Positions 36,290 to 46,671 of a stretch of 60,000 nucleotides of DNA are shown one piece after another (the first letter of the stretch is position 1; each line of letters starts with the position of its first letter). The notes below the pieces were generated by a model that was not told the origin of the DNA, made no database searches, and saw only the letters and a program-made list of their open reading frames with translations. This stretch comes from Adiantum capillus-veneris (lineage: Eukaryota > Streptophyta > Polypodiopsida > Polypodiales > Pteridaceae). The stretch is from the NCBI GenBank assembly GCA_014529385.2, contig CM043949.1:111974477-112034476 (forward strand), given 5' to 3'. Made by a program: the position numbers and the translations under genes.

Positions 36290-36314
36290 CCTAAACCCTA
36301 AACCCTAAACCCTT
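36290..36314. repeat. Interstitial telomere-type repeat
   Basis: Three consecutive CCCTAAA units, the plant telomere motif, within element-derived DNA. Confidence 0.85.
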
Positions 36315-36323
36315 CTGGTTGCT

Positions 36324-36386
36324 GAGTTGGCCGATGTTCCTCATGAGTTGGCCAATGTTCCTCATGAGTTGGCCGATGTTCCTCAT
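36324..36386 (-). repeat. Three-copy 21-bp minisatellite in a coding frame
   Basis: GAGTTGGCCGATGTTCCTCAT repeated three times with one change. On the minus strand it encodes [21 protein letters not shown] in a 61-codon open frame (36298-36483) that ends in the telomere-type repeat. Confidence 0.85.
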
Positions 36387-36479
36387 GATAGTACTCTTTT
36401 GGTATTGCTAGCTGTATACCATACTTCATGCTTGTTGAGTGCTTGACACCCCTATAGTTGTAATTCCAAGGGTGCCCAG

Positions 36480-37850
36480 CCAAGGAAATTCTAGTGCCTA
36501 ACTGGGAAAATCCACCGTCTTATTCTAAGATGGAACTACCCAGTATCCTTCCATTGAACCCGCTTCCTCTTGCCCTTCTTCTGTGTTGGTGCCTCAGAAG
36601 TCCCAGTGCCAGCATTGTCCTTCTGGATAAGTCTATAAATGACCTCCTACTCAAGCTGATCCCGCCTTTCAGTGGACATCTCAAACTCATAAGGCATGAG
36701 GGAATTGTAGGTTTTGGTGTCGAGATCATACAGACTGCGTTTGCCTTTTGACAGATGAGTTCTGGCCAATTTATGACAATGCGAGGCTGTGTAGATCCAT
36801 CCCTATTGAAGAGGCTGATTCATCTTAATTCTAGCTTGAAAGAGAATCTCAACCATCTCTCTGTATTGTGGTCCCAATCCTGGTTTTGCAGTGATATCCT
36901 GTTTATGAATTTTGAAAGACACCACAGTCAGTTGAAGTAGCTGATTTGTGATCTGCGTTAATCCACGAAGCTGGATCTTCCACTATCCCATACAGAGTTT
37001 AAACTTCTTCATTTCTCCTTGCAGATCCATGATAGTATCCAGTTTGAGGGCGTCATTGATTAGTGATTGCCAAGCTTTCCATCCCATAGTGGCTCGCTCA
37101 TACCAATCTTGGAGTTCATTGGTGATGCTGAAGTAAGTGAGCTGATCCACTAGTTTTGGATGTTGATGATACAAAACTGGGAAAAATCTAGGCAATTCAA
37201 CCTCTTTAGCCAATAATGCACATAGGAGAACTGGAGAATCAGGCACAAACTCTGAAAAATTGACAATAACTTGGTTCTCCTGCTGCATCATCTTCCTAGT
37301 AACTCAGATGAGCTGAAAGAGTTTTTGGAGAGCAGTTGCCTGTTCTCCTACTGACATTTGAGTCCGAGGTCCTTTACTACTGGAAGACTGATCTTCAATG
37401 ATGGCCTGCACCCTCTGATCGAAAACTCCTCTGGCAATTCGTGTCTGAAGTAAAACTTCTTTCAGTTGAGTTCTAACTTCCTTCTTAAACTTGTATGTAG
37501 ACCTCTTTCCAAGTAGTAGATCTAGTTCAAGAGCTAGAGAATGTCAGTCTACAGTGAACTTTCGCTGCCAATGTGGATTGACTGTCATATCATCACAAGT
37601 CAACGTCCACTCAGATACCCTTTTCAGTAGCTGGATTCTGTTGGGATGCTCAGGTGATTGACACAACTCTGGATCATGAAAGACAACTGATTTCTAGTGT
37701 TGGATCATTTCCTTGGCACCTACATACAACCTTTGAAAGCGTTCCAGGTCAGAGATAAGAGTGTCATCTTCCAAATACATCCTAGTAATAGCAGCTTGCT
37801 GATGTCTTAATCTCTTGTTCAGTTTGATGAGTCGTAAGGAGTGTTGCTCA
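36480..37850 (-). pseudogene. Ty3-associated accessory ORF, family 2 (copy b), broken
   Basis: Minus-strand translation gives long protein-like stretches interrupted by about five stops. They include a helix-rich start (DTLISDLERFQRLYVGAKEM near 37750), KMMQQENQVIVNFSEFVPDS (near 37280), a 102-codon open segment (36983-37291) and SKGKRSLYDLDTKTYNSLMP (near 36730). Copy a at 11400-12350 shares the order of motifs. It lies immediately upstream of the polypurine tract and LTR, so it is the last ORF of its element. No enzyme motif seen. Confidence 0.6.
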
Positions 37851-38014
37851 TCAGCCTAAAGGATTCAGCTATAGCTTTGCCTTTTCTTTGTTGTCTGGAA
37901 TGTGCCGTGACTGGTGTACTAGAGAATCTCCAGTGTTGCCCTTCTATCCACTGCCTTGCTACTGATCATCAGACCGCTGGTCCTCAGACTGCTGGTCTGG
38001 GTGGTCCTTGTGGA

Positions 38015-38748
38015 ATGGATACTTTGCATGGAGGTGATGAGCATGGAAGTGGCGAAGAAGAATTTTCTCCACCAGGAGGTTTTTCCAACCCTCCCCCCTC
38101 CCCATCTATGCCAAGGATTGCACTAAATTCTATGGAGGCTTTGGTCAAGACGATGATGGATATGAAGTTATAACAAGAAGCGCAACGCGCTGACTTGGAG
38201 TGCGAGCGCGAAGCTAGAAAAACAGAAAGAAAGGCCGACTTTGAGCGTAAGTGTGCTTGACAGGCGAAGAAAGAATGGCCGAATTGGATCATGAATTCAA
38301 AGAAAGAATGGCAGCCATAGAGCGTGAGCACGAGCAAGCATGCATGGCGGCAAGAGAAAGAAAAGCAGAAATGGATTGCGAGCACAAAGAAAGAAGAGCC
38401 GAATTGGATCACGAGCACGAAGAGCGTGAAGCGCAGAACGCCCAACGCATGCAACAGTTGGTCCTCCTGTTTTCTAATGTGCAGACGTAGATTGAAAAGA
38501 ATCGGGAGAAGGAGACTCTTTAAGTCTTGTCTTTTCCAAAGCGTGACACACATGATTTGCATGATCAAGATGTGATTACTCACGAGCATGATGATTTGCA
38601 TGATCAAGATGTGATTATTCACAAGCATGATGATTTGCATGATAAAGATGTGATTGTTCACAAGGATGATGGTTTGGTTGATACTTTGTCTAGTGAAGCT
38701 AACCTCATTGTAGATTCGATCAATCACGAAGAGCTGATTGACTCTTGA
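38015..38748 (+). pseudogene. Charged coiled-coil protein with C-terminal 13-residue repeats, broken
   Basis: A + strand frame starts at 38015 (MDTLHGGDEHGSGEEEF), has a Pro/Ser linker and meets TAA at 38171. The same frame then continues (EAQRADLECEREARKTERK) until a frameshift near 38250. It goes on as MAELDHEFKERMAAIEREHE and further heptad-like Glu/Arg/Lys-rich sequence, a TAG at 38488, and 13-residue repeats (DLHDQDVITHEHD type) up to 38748. It looks like a long coiled coil from a retroelement on the opposite strand to its neighbours, but no gag or pol signature proves that. A host gene is unlikely given three breaks. Confidence 0.45.
38551..38675 (+). repeat. 39-bp minisatellite, about 3.2 copies
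   Basis: CATGATGATTTGCATGATCA then AGATGTGATTATTCACAAG, repeated in frame (13 codons) with few changes. Confidence 0.9.
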
Positions 38749-39245
38749 GTCGAGGTCCCAAGAACCCTCACAGGAAGTATTATGTGTGCGCATGATTAGT
38801 CATCACTCATTGTTCGAGTGTTTCATTCGTGATGGTTTCCTGTATTTTAGTCACCGTCTTTCTGTGATCCCTTTCCATAGGCATGCCATATTGTACGATG
38901 AACACGATTCACTCATAAATGAGCACGGATGTATGCGGATTACTCATGAAAAGATGAAATGTTTGCATTCAAGGAATTCACATTCTATGTCTCTTCCTTG
39001 GCATGACACAGTATGAGCAAGAGCACAAGAAGGATTGAGCATCAAGCATCAACATTTCCATAGTTGATAGATTTAGATCAGAACAACAAGTTTCGATTCC
39101 ATTGTTTGTGTGTGTTTGATGAACGGTTTGACACTCCGTCTCTTTGTTCATTTACATTGCATGCACAGTCTTTAAAGATAAATCGAATTTTTCCAGTCAC
39201 TTTACATGGAATGGGTATGTTCACGTTTTTGTGTTGGAAATGGTT
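38749..39245. other. Unassigned spacer
   Basis: A 61-codon frame at 39064-39249 and other short frames occur, with no family recognised. Probably the 3' part of the element that carries the coiled-coil frame. Confidence 0.35.
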
Positions 39246-39305
39246 TTAGGAATTGGCCGGTGGACACGGGCCAAGCACGGTGAGGCACACCGCATTTACC
39301 TAACA
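39246..39305 (-). mobile_element. Truncated 3' LTR of the copia remnant
   Basis: About 58 bp (GGCCGGTGGACACGGGCCAA through CCGCATTTACCTAACA) match the outer end of the 5' LTR at 42500-42559. On the minus strand the LTR begins TGTTAGG directly after the purine tract AGTGGGAAAA. Beyond 39245 the match stops. Confidence 0.75.
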
Positions 39306-39536
39306 TTTTCCCACTAAAGGCCGTGTGCCAATAAGTGGTGAGAAGACTAGCCTACAACTAGTATACACAAAAGGTGAGAGAAGACGACTCTCAACCTATG
39401 CCCACTGGCTCACTCCAAACATGCTCTAGTGTAGATGCAACATGCATACTACTAGGGCTAGAGCCATGATGACACTCCTCATGCAGGTATCAAGTGATGA
39501 CCTACATGGCTCCATAATGCACAATGCCAGTATTAG

Positions 39537-40382
39537 TCATCGCACGACTGACAGCTCCCACTGCAAATGCACCAACCGCATAAGCAAGATCAGGTCGTGA
39601 GACCAAAAGGTCAGACATGAGAGACCAAAAGCCGATGAAACATGCACTATGTGTGCCAACCTATCCCCGTCAGCAACCTCAATGCCATATGCATCCTCAT
39701 CAAGAATCACTTGAGTAGGCATCACCATGTCAGCATTGTCTGGCAAAGGCATATCTGTTGAGAATGACTGCAAAATCGAAAAGTCAGCACCACTGTAATT
39801 ACACATAGTTGTCTGAAGGACACTGTCACCCTCAAAAGTATCAGACACATCATAGAACAATGCATCGATCTCTGGCTCAACTAATGTCACCTCAACTAAT
39901 GACTGACCAAGTTGTGCATCCCCACAGATATCGCTTTCTGCATGAACGTCACCACAAAACAAATGCACAACTTGCTCTCCATGCAACACATCCACAAAAG
40001 AGACACATCTTGTCTCTCTCTCCAAACATGGTTGCAAATACACAGAGACTACACTGCCTTGTGTGTCAAAAATATGCAAAGGGTATACCAGATCACTCCT
40101 AGCACCTCTGGCTATCACCAGTGATCCCCTATGCATATGAAATGACCGCTCTCCAAGTAGTACACAATGTCCACTAAACTGCAACAATTGACGCATTGAA
40201 ATGAGAATCTGACTGAGTCCTGGTACATAACATACATCTCGTAGCGTAAGCAATGCACCGCTAGATAAAGGTATGTATACATTTTCAACACCCTCTATGT
40301 CATATGTTGAACCATCAGCAAACTGCACACAACCAAGTCTCCCACTAGAGAAAGAGAAAAACAAATCACGACGTGGCGTCAC
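39537..40382 (-). pseudogene. Ty1/copia gag-protease region, C-terminal part
   Basis: A 281-codon minus-strand frame beginning MTPRRDLFFSFSSG. Copia hallmarks are the H/xMTPRRDLF start, VQFADGS, GVENVYIPLSSGALLTLRD, CYVPGLSQILISMRQLLQFS and the region running into the protease/integrase linker. From family knowledge this is the segment around the copia aspartic protease. No integrase or reverse transcriptase follows before the truncated LTR at 39305, so the element has lost its pol. The C-terminal 150 residues (acidic, DVHAESDICGD) are not typical and may be lineage-specific. Confidence 0.75.
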
Positions 40383-40561
40383 GTGAAAGCTTCATGCTCC
40401 TCTAGTAGAAAACGAGTAGACAATGTGCTATCCCAAGACACAAAGTAGTCTGAAGGTAAGATAGACTCAAAAGTGACATGCCCGTCACATGCATACTCTC
40501 TAGCATTTGTACTCATAGTAGCACCATGCATCCGCCTCTTCTGCTGCCTCATATGTCTGAA

Positions 40562-40603
40562 GCAACGGTGCCTAATATGTCCATCATGGCTGCAGTGCCA
40601 ACA
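40562..40603 (-). other. CCHC zinc knuckle of the copia gag
   Basis: Minus strand reads CWHCSHDGHIRHRC, an exact CX2CX4HX4C zinc knuckle, the RNA-binding motif of gag nucleocapsid. Confidence 0.88.
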
Positions 40604-40610
40604 TGTCAGT

Positions 40611-40788
40611 CTCGCGATCGTGAACGAGAACCGCCTCTAACCTGAAGCGTCTCCATATTCATGTCAAAAATATGGCAAATAATGCTCGAGATCACACGTC
40701 TCGCGATCGTGAACGAGAACCGCCTCTAACCTGAAGCGTCTCCATATTCATGCCAAAAATATGGCAAATAATGCTCGAGATCACACGA
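40611..40788. repeat. Tandem duplication, 89 bp, two copies
   Basis: CTCGCGATCGTGAACGAGAA... starts at 40611 and again at 40700 with a single difference (GTCAAAA/GCCAAAA). Eighty-nine is not a multiple of three, so the duplication shifts the gag frame right beside the zinc knuckle. Confidence 0.9.
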
Positions 40789-42310
40789 CTCTCCCACCCA
40801 AGAGAAAACCATTGTCTCAAGCAAAGAAGGTGAGCGAACGGTCAAAATCACTAGCCTCTGCAATAGGCATACATATCTGGAAAAATTTTGGTAGAGTCTC
40901 CTCTGTAACTGGAGCAAAAACTCAACAGTAAATCGCAATGGAGACAACAACAAATGCCCAAATGGCCAATTCGGGAATGTACTCGTCCGGAATCACCTCA
41001 CAAAGTCATACACAGAGCCAAACCACTCTAGCCGGAGTATCACTCAATGGTGCCACAAATGACATACATATGTGAGTGAAAAACTGCTGCCAAAATATGT
41101 CTATGAATGAACAATGTGCCAGAAAACCATAGCATACACAACTCCTCACTCTTGCGAGAGTGGGTACAAGAACACCAAACTGTGTCAAACTGACAAAATC
41201 TCTCAAAAGTGAGAGCTAACCTCGATCACAAACTATGGCGAGTAAACTCGAGCCACTATCGCACAAAAGCATACACAAATCAAAAGCTCAAGACACTTGC
41301 CATGCCAAAACCGGTATGCAAGCCAAAACACTGCAGAAGATGTCCTCAATTGCAAATGGCAACACCCATGGGAGTACTAGACTCAACCTGAGAGTCAAAA
41401 CTGGAAGCTCCAAATGGCCGAGCACTCACAGCTCAAGATAAAAAATGCAGAGCGAAACACGCTCACGATGCACCATCCAAAAGGAAAAACACTACACGCA
41501 AATCCTGATTGCTACAAGCAATTGCAATCTCGATTGCACCAACGATGCGCATAAAAATGCTGGGAAAATTTCACCAGAATTTTGTCAGCAAAACGGCTAC
41601 AAAACCAGTAACCAAAGTGATTGCAAGCTCAAAACCATGAGCAACCAAAGCGCATCAAACCACACTCCAAATACATGCACCAATCTCCACACTTTGCATA
41701 CATCATTGCAAACACTTGCAAATCTAGTACACAAATACCTGCTCTACCTGTGACTGCCAAAAAACATGTTCGAAGCATACATTGCCGAATTCAAACTGCA
41801 ATCACATGAGTCTTCTTGAGCATCAGACCACACAGATCATACATCGTATCCTCCCACCTATGAGCAAACTTGCAGCCAATACCACTCTCACATCCGAGAG
41901 CAAACCATGTGTGGAATCCTCGACACACAATAAATAGCTACTGCTACAAAAATTTCAGAGGTCAAAATCAGTCCAAATGGACATCACCATTGCGTTTAGA
42001 GTGTGTCAAAATCCCAGGTTACACCCTAACCTTGCATAAATCGCATTCCGTATGCAAAAGTTATGCAAAAAACAATGTTTTGGAGCCCGAAAAATGATAA
42101 GCGGAAATGAAAATCTGCATTCTTCCTGCAAGTATGGCTGCAAAAAAATCATACACACTTTTAATACACCCTCCTCTTAAGCTTGGGAATGTCCCTCAAG
42201 CTTCCATGAGCACATATTTGGTAGTTGCTCACCGATCTCAAGCTTCCACCGAAAGCGAGCTCACCATAGCCGAAAGCTCACTTCTCTGTACCACTCCATT
42301 GTCACGAAGT
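40789..42310 (-). pseudogene. Copia gag N-terminal region and leader, decayed
   Basis: Between the 5' LTR primer-binding site and the zinc knuckle, short minus-strand frames (40726-40953, 41006-41206) look like gag remnants (SPSLLETMVFSWVGES, FWQQFFTHICMSFVAPLSD). Many stops. The + strand frames of 60-100 codons here are not protein-like. Confidence 0.5.
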
Positions 42311-42326
42311 CAAAGCTATGATACCA
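42309..42326 (-). other. Primer-binding site of the copia remnant
   Basis: Minus strand TGGTATCATAGC, one mismatch from TGGTATCAGAGC, the complement of plant initiator tRNA-Met 3' end. Two bases separate it from the LTR. Confidence 0.8.
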
Positions 42327-42328
42327 AT

Positions 42329-42559
42329 TGTGAGTGCGCGAATGTGGTGCGTGCACGGAGAGTAAGGATGGGGGAGAGAGAGAGAACATAGGATGTGGGT
42401 GGAGCGCCCAAATCTCACTGTACGAGCATAGTGTGAGAATCTGAGTGAGAGCTCCTTATTCTTTGTATGTATAAAGAAAAAGGAGATAAATGTGGGAAAC
42501 CGGACACTGGCCGATGGACACGGGCAAAGCACGATGAGGCTCACCGCCTTTACCCAACA
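42329..42559 (-). mobile_element. 5' LTR of the copia remnant (231 bp)
   Basis: Runs TGTGAG...CCCAACA on the + strand, with TG...CA ends. The inner edge is set by the primer-binding site, the outer edge by comparison with the truncated LTR at 39246-39305. Confidence 0.78.
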
Positions 42560-42596
42560 CACTGTCCCTTGTGGAAATTGATCCACCAGCTTCAGA

Positions 42597-43303
42597 TCCT
42601 GAGGGTGGGGAAGGAGGAATATTATCATCATCACCAGGTTTATTTGCTTGGTTGTCCCCCCTTCCTCATCCTTCTCTTCTTCCCTCTAAGAATCCTCATC
42701 AAGATCATTTTGCTTATCGATATAATCCATGATGGCTTGATTTGCTAAGGCCGTGTTGTATTCAGAGAGTTCGTCTTGCAGATCACTCTGCATGGTCTCC
42801 ATAAGTGCCTTCAAATTGTTCATATCCATGGTTATATTGCCTTATGGAGTCAGAATATAAGCAAGGTTATTATAGATATATCTCTCTGTAAGGGAAGCCT
42901 TCAATGCAGTGTGGGTTGTCAACAATGTGTTGAAATCTACCCGCTTCATTTTCAGCATAGTCTAAAATCTGTCAGCATTTCTTAAAGCTTCTGCCTTGTC
43001 TTCATTTAACTATCGGTTCTCTGTTTCGAGCTTGCACAACTTTTCTTGTAGCTCGTTAATTGTTCTTGCTGACTGCTTTTCAGCAATACCATGCCTAAGA
43101 GATTGTGCCCCGATATCCTACTCGAGTTTTTGTATTAGCTGTTGGCTGCTTTTCAGTTCTTCTTTCAGCTTAGACACTTCGGCATTGGAAGCAGACACAT
43201 ACATCATCTGTCCTAAGGTGTTGACAATGGTGTTCCATGACGACTGGATAAGCACTGAGCAACCATCAACTGTTATTTGCTGGGTCAGATTGGACTGGCT
43301 CAT
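42597..43303 (-). pseudogene. Ty3-associated accessory ORF, family 1 (element G1), coiled coil
   Basis: Minus-strand frame starting MSQSNLTQQITVDGCSVL, followed by a long helix with heptad pattern (NAEVSKLKEELKSSQQLIQK), TAG, more coiled coil (EKQSARTINELQEKLCKLET), and then NITMDMNNLKALMETMQSDL and NTALANQAIMDYIDKQ. Four in-frame stops interrupt it, but the frame is kept, so decay is by point mutation. It lies 3' of integrase in the same element and is homologous to 30612-31369 and 25226-25441. Function unknown; a structural or gag-like role is only a guess. The copia LTR at 42559 cuts off its end. Confidence 0.62.
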
Positions 43304-43824
43304 AAACCATAACGGGAGCCATGTACGGTAATGCTACCAAATCCGGTTTTTAAAAAATCAGTCGGCCTTTGAGAGGGCTATACTGTAACTGTTGTAGTCT
43401 ATCCTTCTTGGCTATGGATAAATCCAATTCACTGAAAGGAATTTTGTTGGCTAGACTAGCAGGTTCTGAACCCTTTCCCTTGTCATTATCGACAACCCCT
43501 TGTTCACGCTTGATGTTTCTTGCTGGCCTGTTCCAGCACTAGTGTCTGCTGGAGTCTGTTTTATAGGTATGGCTAAAGACTGGCATGCTGAGGACTTTTC
43601 AATAGGCAAGGATTTGACCTGACTCTCCAGTTGCTTTAGTTAAAGCATTGCTTTTGCCCAACGTAATATTTGGTTTCTTTGAACCACCGGCCACCACCTG
43701 TGTGGCCTTCCTCTTCTGTCCAGTTAGAGCCAATTGATTTCTTGGAGCCTCTTCATCTGAAGATAGCTCTACATTGTTAGTCTCTAGAATGGGCTTCAGA
43801 CTTCAAGCCATCCTTACCTGGTAA

Positions 43825-44193
43825 TCAGCTTCTGGAGCAGTTGTCCAATATAGAAATTGCCAGACATACCAAGCTTTGAAATACATTCTGAGATTTCAGC
43901 TTGCTAGTCTGCTGGAGCACATTGTGAGATAAAATATGACATAAGTTGATTTCAGCTGTAGCATTTAATATTTTTGCAAGCAGCATAGCAGACAACTTTT
44001 TTGACACATATGTGGGATTGTTCTTCAGGCTAACAGCCTCAGCAACAAACTTGTAGGATGAGGGGATGTTTAGTCCTGCTATTGGAACCCCTTGTGCACT
44101 AGCCTTTTGTTTCTTCTTGGCTGCTTCATTCTCTTTCAAAGCCAAACTTATCTGTTCTGCAGACGCTGTGATCGGCTTTGGCTCATTGGGCAT
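43825..44193 (-). pseudogene. Accessory ORF N-terminal part (element G1)
   Basis: An open 122-codon minus-strand frame starting MPNEPKPITASAEQISLALK with a lysine-rich KKKQKAS stretch, then GVPIAGLNIPSSYKFVAEAV. The homologous segment in element G2 is at 26047-26298. It follows the integrase C-terminus by about 160 bp and probably belongs to the same extra ORF as 42597-43303, separated now by frameshifts. Confidence 0.55.
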
Positions 44194-44352
44194 TTTGAAA
44201 GCATAGGCAATGGCGTCAAGAGTTGCTGTGATTCTTACTCCATTGACAATGGCACTGCTATCCTCGGCATTAAAAGAATCAAGAACCTATTTGATTATGG
44301 CCGTGTCAAAATCTATCCTTGTAGCTTGGACAACCACATGCAAATCCCATAG

Positions 44353-44951
44353 CTACAGCAACGCTTTGGCTTGCTGAGTAAACACATACCTTTGTATCTT
44401 GTTATGTGGGATAAGTGGTAGAGAAGCTTGAAGAGAGTTGATAATAACTACATTTTCATCTATGGTAACTTGCATCTTCTTCGAAATTTTCCTTCTACCC
44501 ATACAATGTGAGGACAGAAAGTCTATAGAGGAAGAAGACTTACTTGTATATTCAAGGCCACAGCAAGGTGTGTTTGGTAGGGATAGACAATGATCAACAG
44601 ATTCTTTTGATGAGGAGGTTTGTGGTTGTAGTGAAAATACCCAATCAACTTTATATGGACCAGTCCAAGCTATCTTTAAATTTGGTTTCTTAGGACCCAG
44701 TTTGGATTGATAAAGCAAAACCAAGTCTCCCTTCTGGAACTCCCTAACTTTGATTCTTCTATCATGCCAGTGCTTTCTTCTTTGTTGAACAATTTCCTAT
44801 TCCAGCATGGCACGTTGTCGCAACTCATCCAACTAACCAATTCCTCCAGTATTTGTTTAAGATTGTGATTAAAATTCAATCCATATTCCACTACCATTCT
44901 GAGACTGGGAATCACGAATTCAATAGGCATTACAGCTTCAGTACCATACAC
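44353..44951 (-). pseudogene. Ty3 integrase C-terminus (element G1)
   Basis: Minus-strand YGTEAVMPIEFVIPSLRM (from 44951) is the conserved segment after the integrase core. LLYQSKLGPKKPNLKIAWTG PYKVDW (44724-44640) is the GPY/F-type C-terminal module. A frameshift lies near 44690. The HHCC and catalytic core of integrase are missing, removed by a deletion that joins this to RNase H at about 45060. Confidence 0.85.
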
Positions 44952-45009
44952 CTGATGGATTATAATAATGTACTGATATATTATCAGGCATTACAGCTTC
45001 AGTACCATA
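44926..45009. repeat. 23-bp direct repeat at the pol deletion junction
   Basis: GGCATTACAGCTTCAGTACC plus ATA occurs at 44926-44948 and again at 44987-45009, 38 bp apart, exactly where RNase H and integrase C-terminus have been joined. Confidence 0.9.
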
Positions 45010-45068
45010 AAAAATAATAATGCCTGATGATCCACATAGAAATCAAATAGCTTGCCTAGTAAATAATG

Positions 45069-46140
45069 TCAAAACTTGATGGCACTGAAAACCATTCCTA
45101 AGGCTTCTCTCTCTGTAGGAGTATATCCTTGTTCATCCTGATTGAATCTCCAACTGTCAAAATACACTGGATAATCAGCCCTCCCTTCTGGTTGAGCCAG
45201 TATTGCTCCCATTTCCAGTCCTGAAGCATCGACGTGCACATGGAAGATAACATCCCAATCCGGTTGTCGGAGTGTTGGCTTACTGATAATGGCATTTTTA
45301 AGACATTGAAAGCTCTCCTCACATTCAGCCGTCCATATGAACTTGCTGGTTTTCTTGGTGAGCTCATATAGAGGTAATTCCTTGGAAGCAAACATATGAA
45401 AAAATCTTCTATAAAAATTGATGTATCCTAAGAATGAACTTAACTTTGATGCTATGCGGGGTGCCTTGGCCTGCTGGACACACTGGATTTTATCATTGGC
45501 CATCTCTATGCCATTCGTGGACACTATATGTCACAGTAGTTGTCCCTTCCAGACCAGGAAAATAGATTTGAATGGATTCAAACAAATCCTCTTTTCCTTA
45601 CAACACTGGAAATCCATTTCCAAAAAGAGCAAATGCTTCTCCTCAGTTGAGAATACAGTGAAGTCATCCATAAATATGGTGAGAAATCGGTGGAGGAATT
45701 CACTGAATATCTCCATCATACACCATTGAAATGTTGTTGGAGCATTGCAAATACCAAATGTCATGACCAAATACATGAATGCACCCCATTCAGTAATAAA
45801 AGTGATTCTAGTCCGATCTTTAGGAGCAATGTTTAGCTGATTATAACCACTATAGCCATCCATAAAGCTATACATCTCATGGCCTACAATCTCATTGAGA
45901 AGCGTATCCGTAAAAGGTAATGGAAAAGGATCTTTGATGGTTTGAGCATTCAGCTTTCGATAATCCACACAAACTCTGACCTTTCCATTCTTCTTTGACA
46001 CTGCCATCATAGGGAATAGCCAATCACTACTGGCGACTTCTGTGATGAATCCAGTATTCTGAAGGTTGTCGATTTATTCTTTGACCTTCTTAGCATAGTT
46101 TGGATTCATTCTATACCGTTGCAGACGCACTGGTCTAGCA
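45069..46140 (-). pseudogene. Ty3 reverse transcriptase and truncated RNase H (element G1)
   Basis: Minus strand. RT (46010-45531): KKNGKVRVCVDYRKLNAQTI, FMDGYSGYNQLNIAP (first catalytic Asp), FGICNAPTTFQWCM (motif B) and FMDDFTVFS (motif C, FMDD). After a frameshift and stop near 45530, connection and RNase H (45524-45069): ASKLSSFLGYINFYRRFF, HVDASGLEMGAILAQPEG (catalytic Asp) and TEREALGMVFSAIKF. RNase H ends after VDHQALLF-like sequence near 45020. Domain order and motifs are those of Ty3/gypsy. The RT stretch is relatively well preserved. Confidence 0.9.
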
Positions 46141-46671
46141 TCTGGCTTCAGAGGTATTCTACGTTAACAAACCTCTGCATCTACACCTTTTAAATCGGTA
46201 TGTTCCCATGCAAATACGTCTTTGTATTTTTGGAATGGGTTCAGATAATTGTTTACTTTGATCAATCGAGGACTTTCCTCAAAACCGAGATTCCATTCTT
46301 CGATTTCTTGATCATCTTGAAGCCACCAGTTCCGCCCACCTCCCTTTTCCTTGTGGTTGACTCCTTAGTATAATTCCAGGATGGACCTTTTAGTTCTCAA
46401 TTGTCATTTTGAACTTCAGTAACTTCTTCAGTGTGCACCTTTTCAATGGTCGCTGGTGTACTAGAATCTGAGAATTCTTCTTTGGAGTCAACTGCTTTCT
46501 CTGTCCATCCAGCTAGCTGAACTGGTCATTCTCCAGGATTCAATTCAATGAACTGATCTAGAATTTTCTTCCTTTGCTTTTCAACTTGATCCTTGTCAAA
46601 TAATACTGCATTCAGGTCTATCTCGGCCAATGGAAAAATATTCATTGATGCCAGCATCCTCTCAGTCTTCT

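Noticed and set aside
37984-38793. 269-codon minus-strand frame
   Set aside because: It is the antisense shadow of the charged coiled-coil frame and the 39-bp repeats, and gives a low-complexity Leu/Ile/Ser-rich product.
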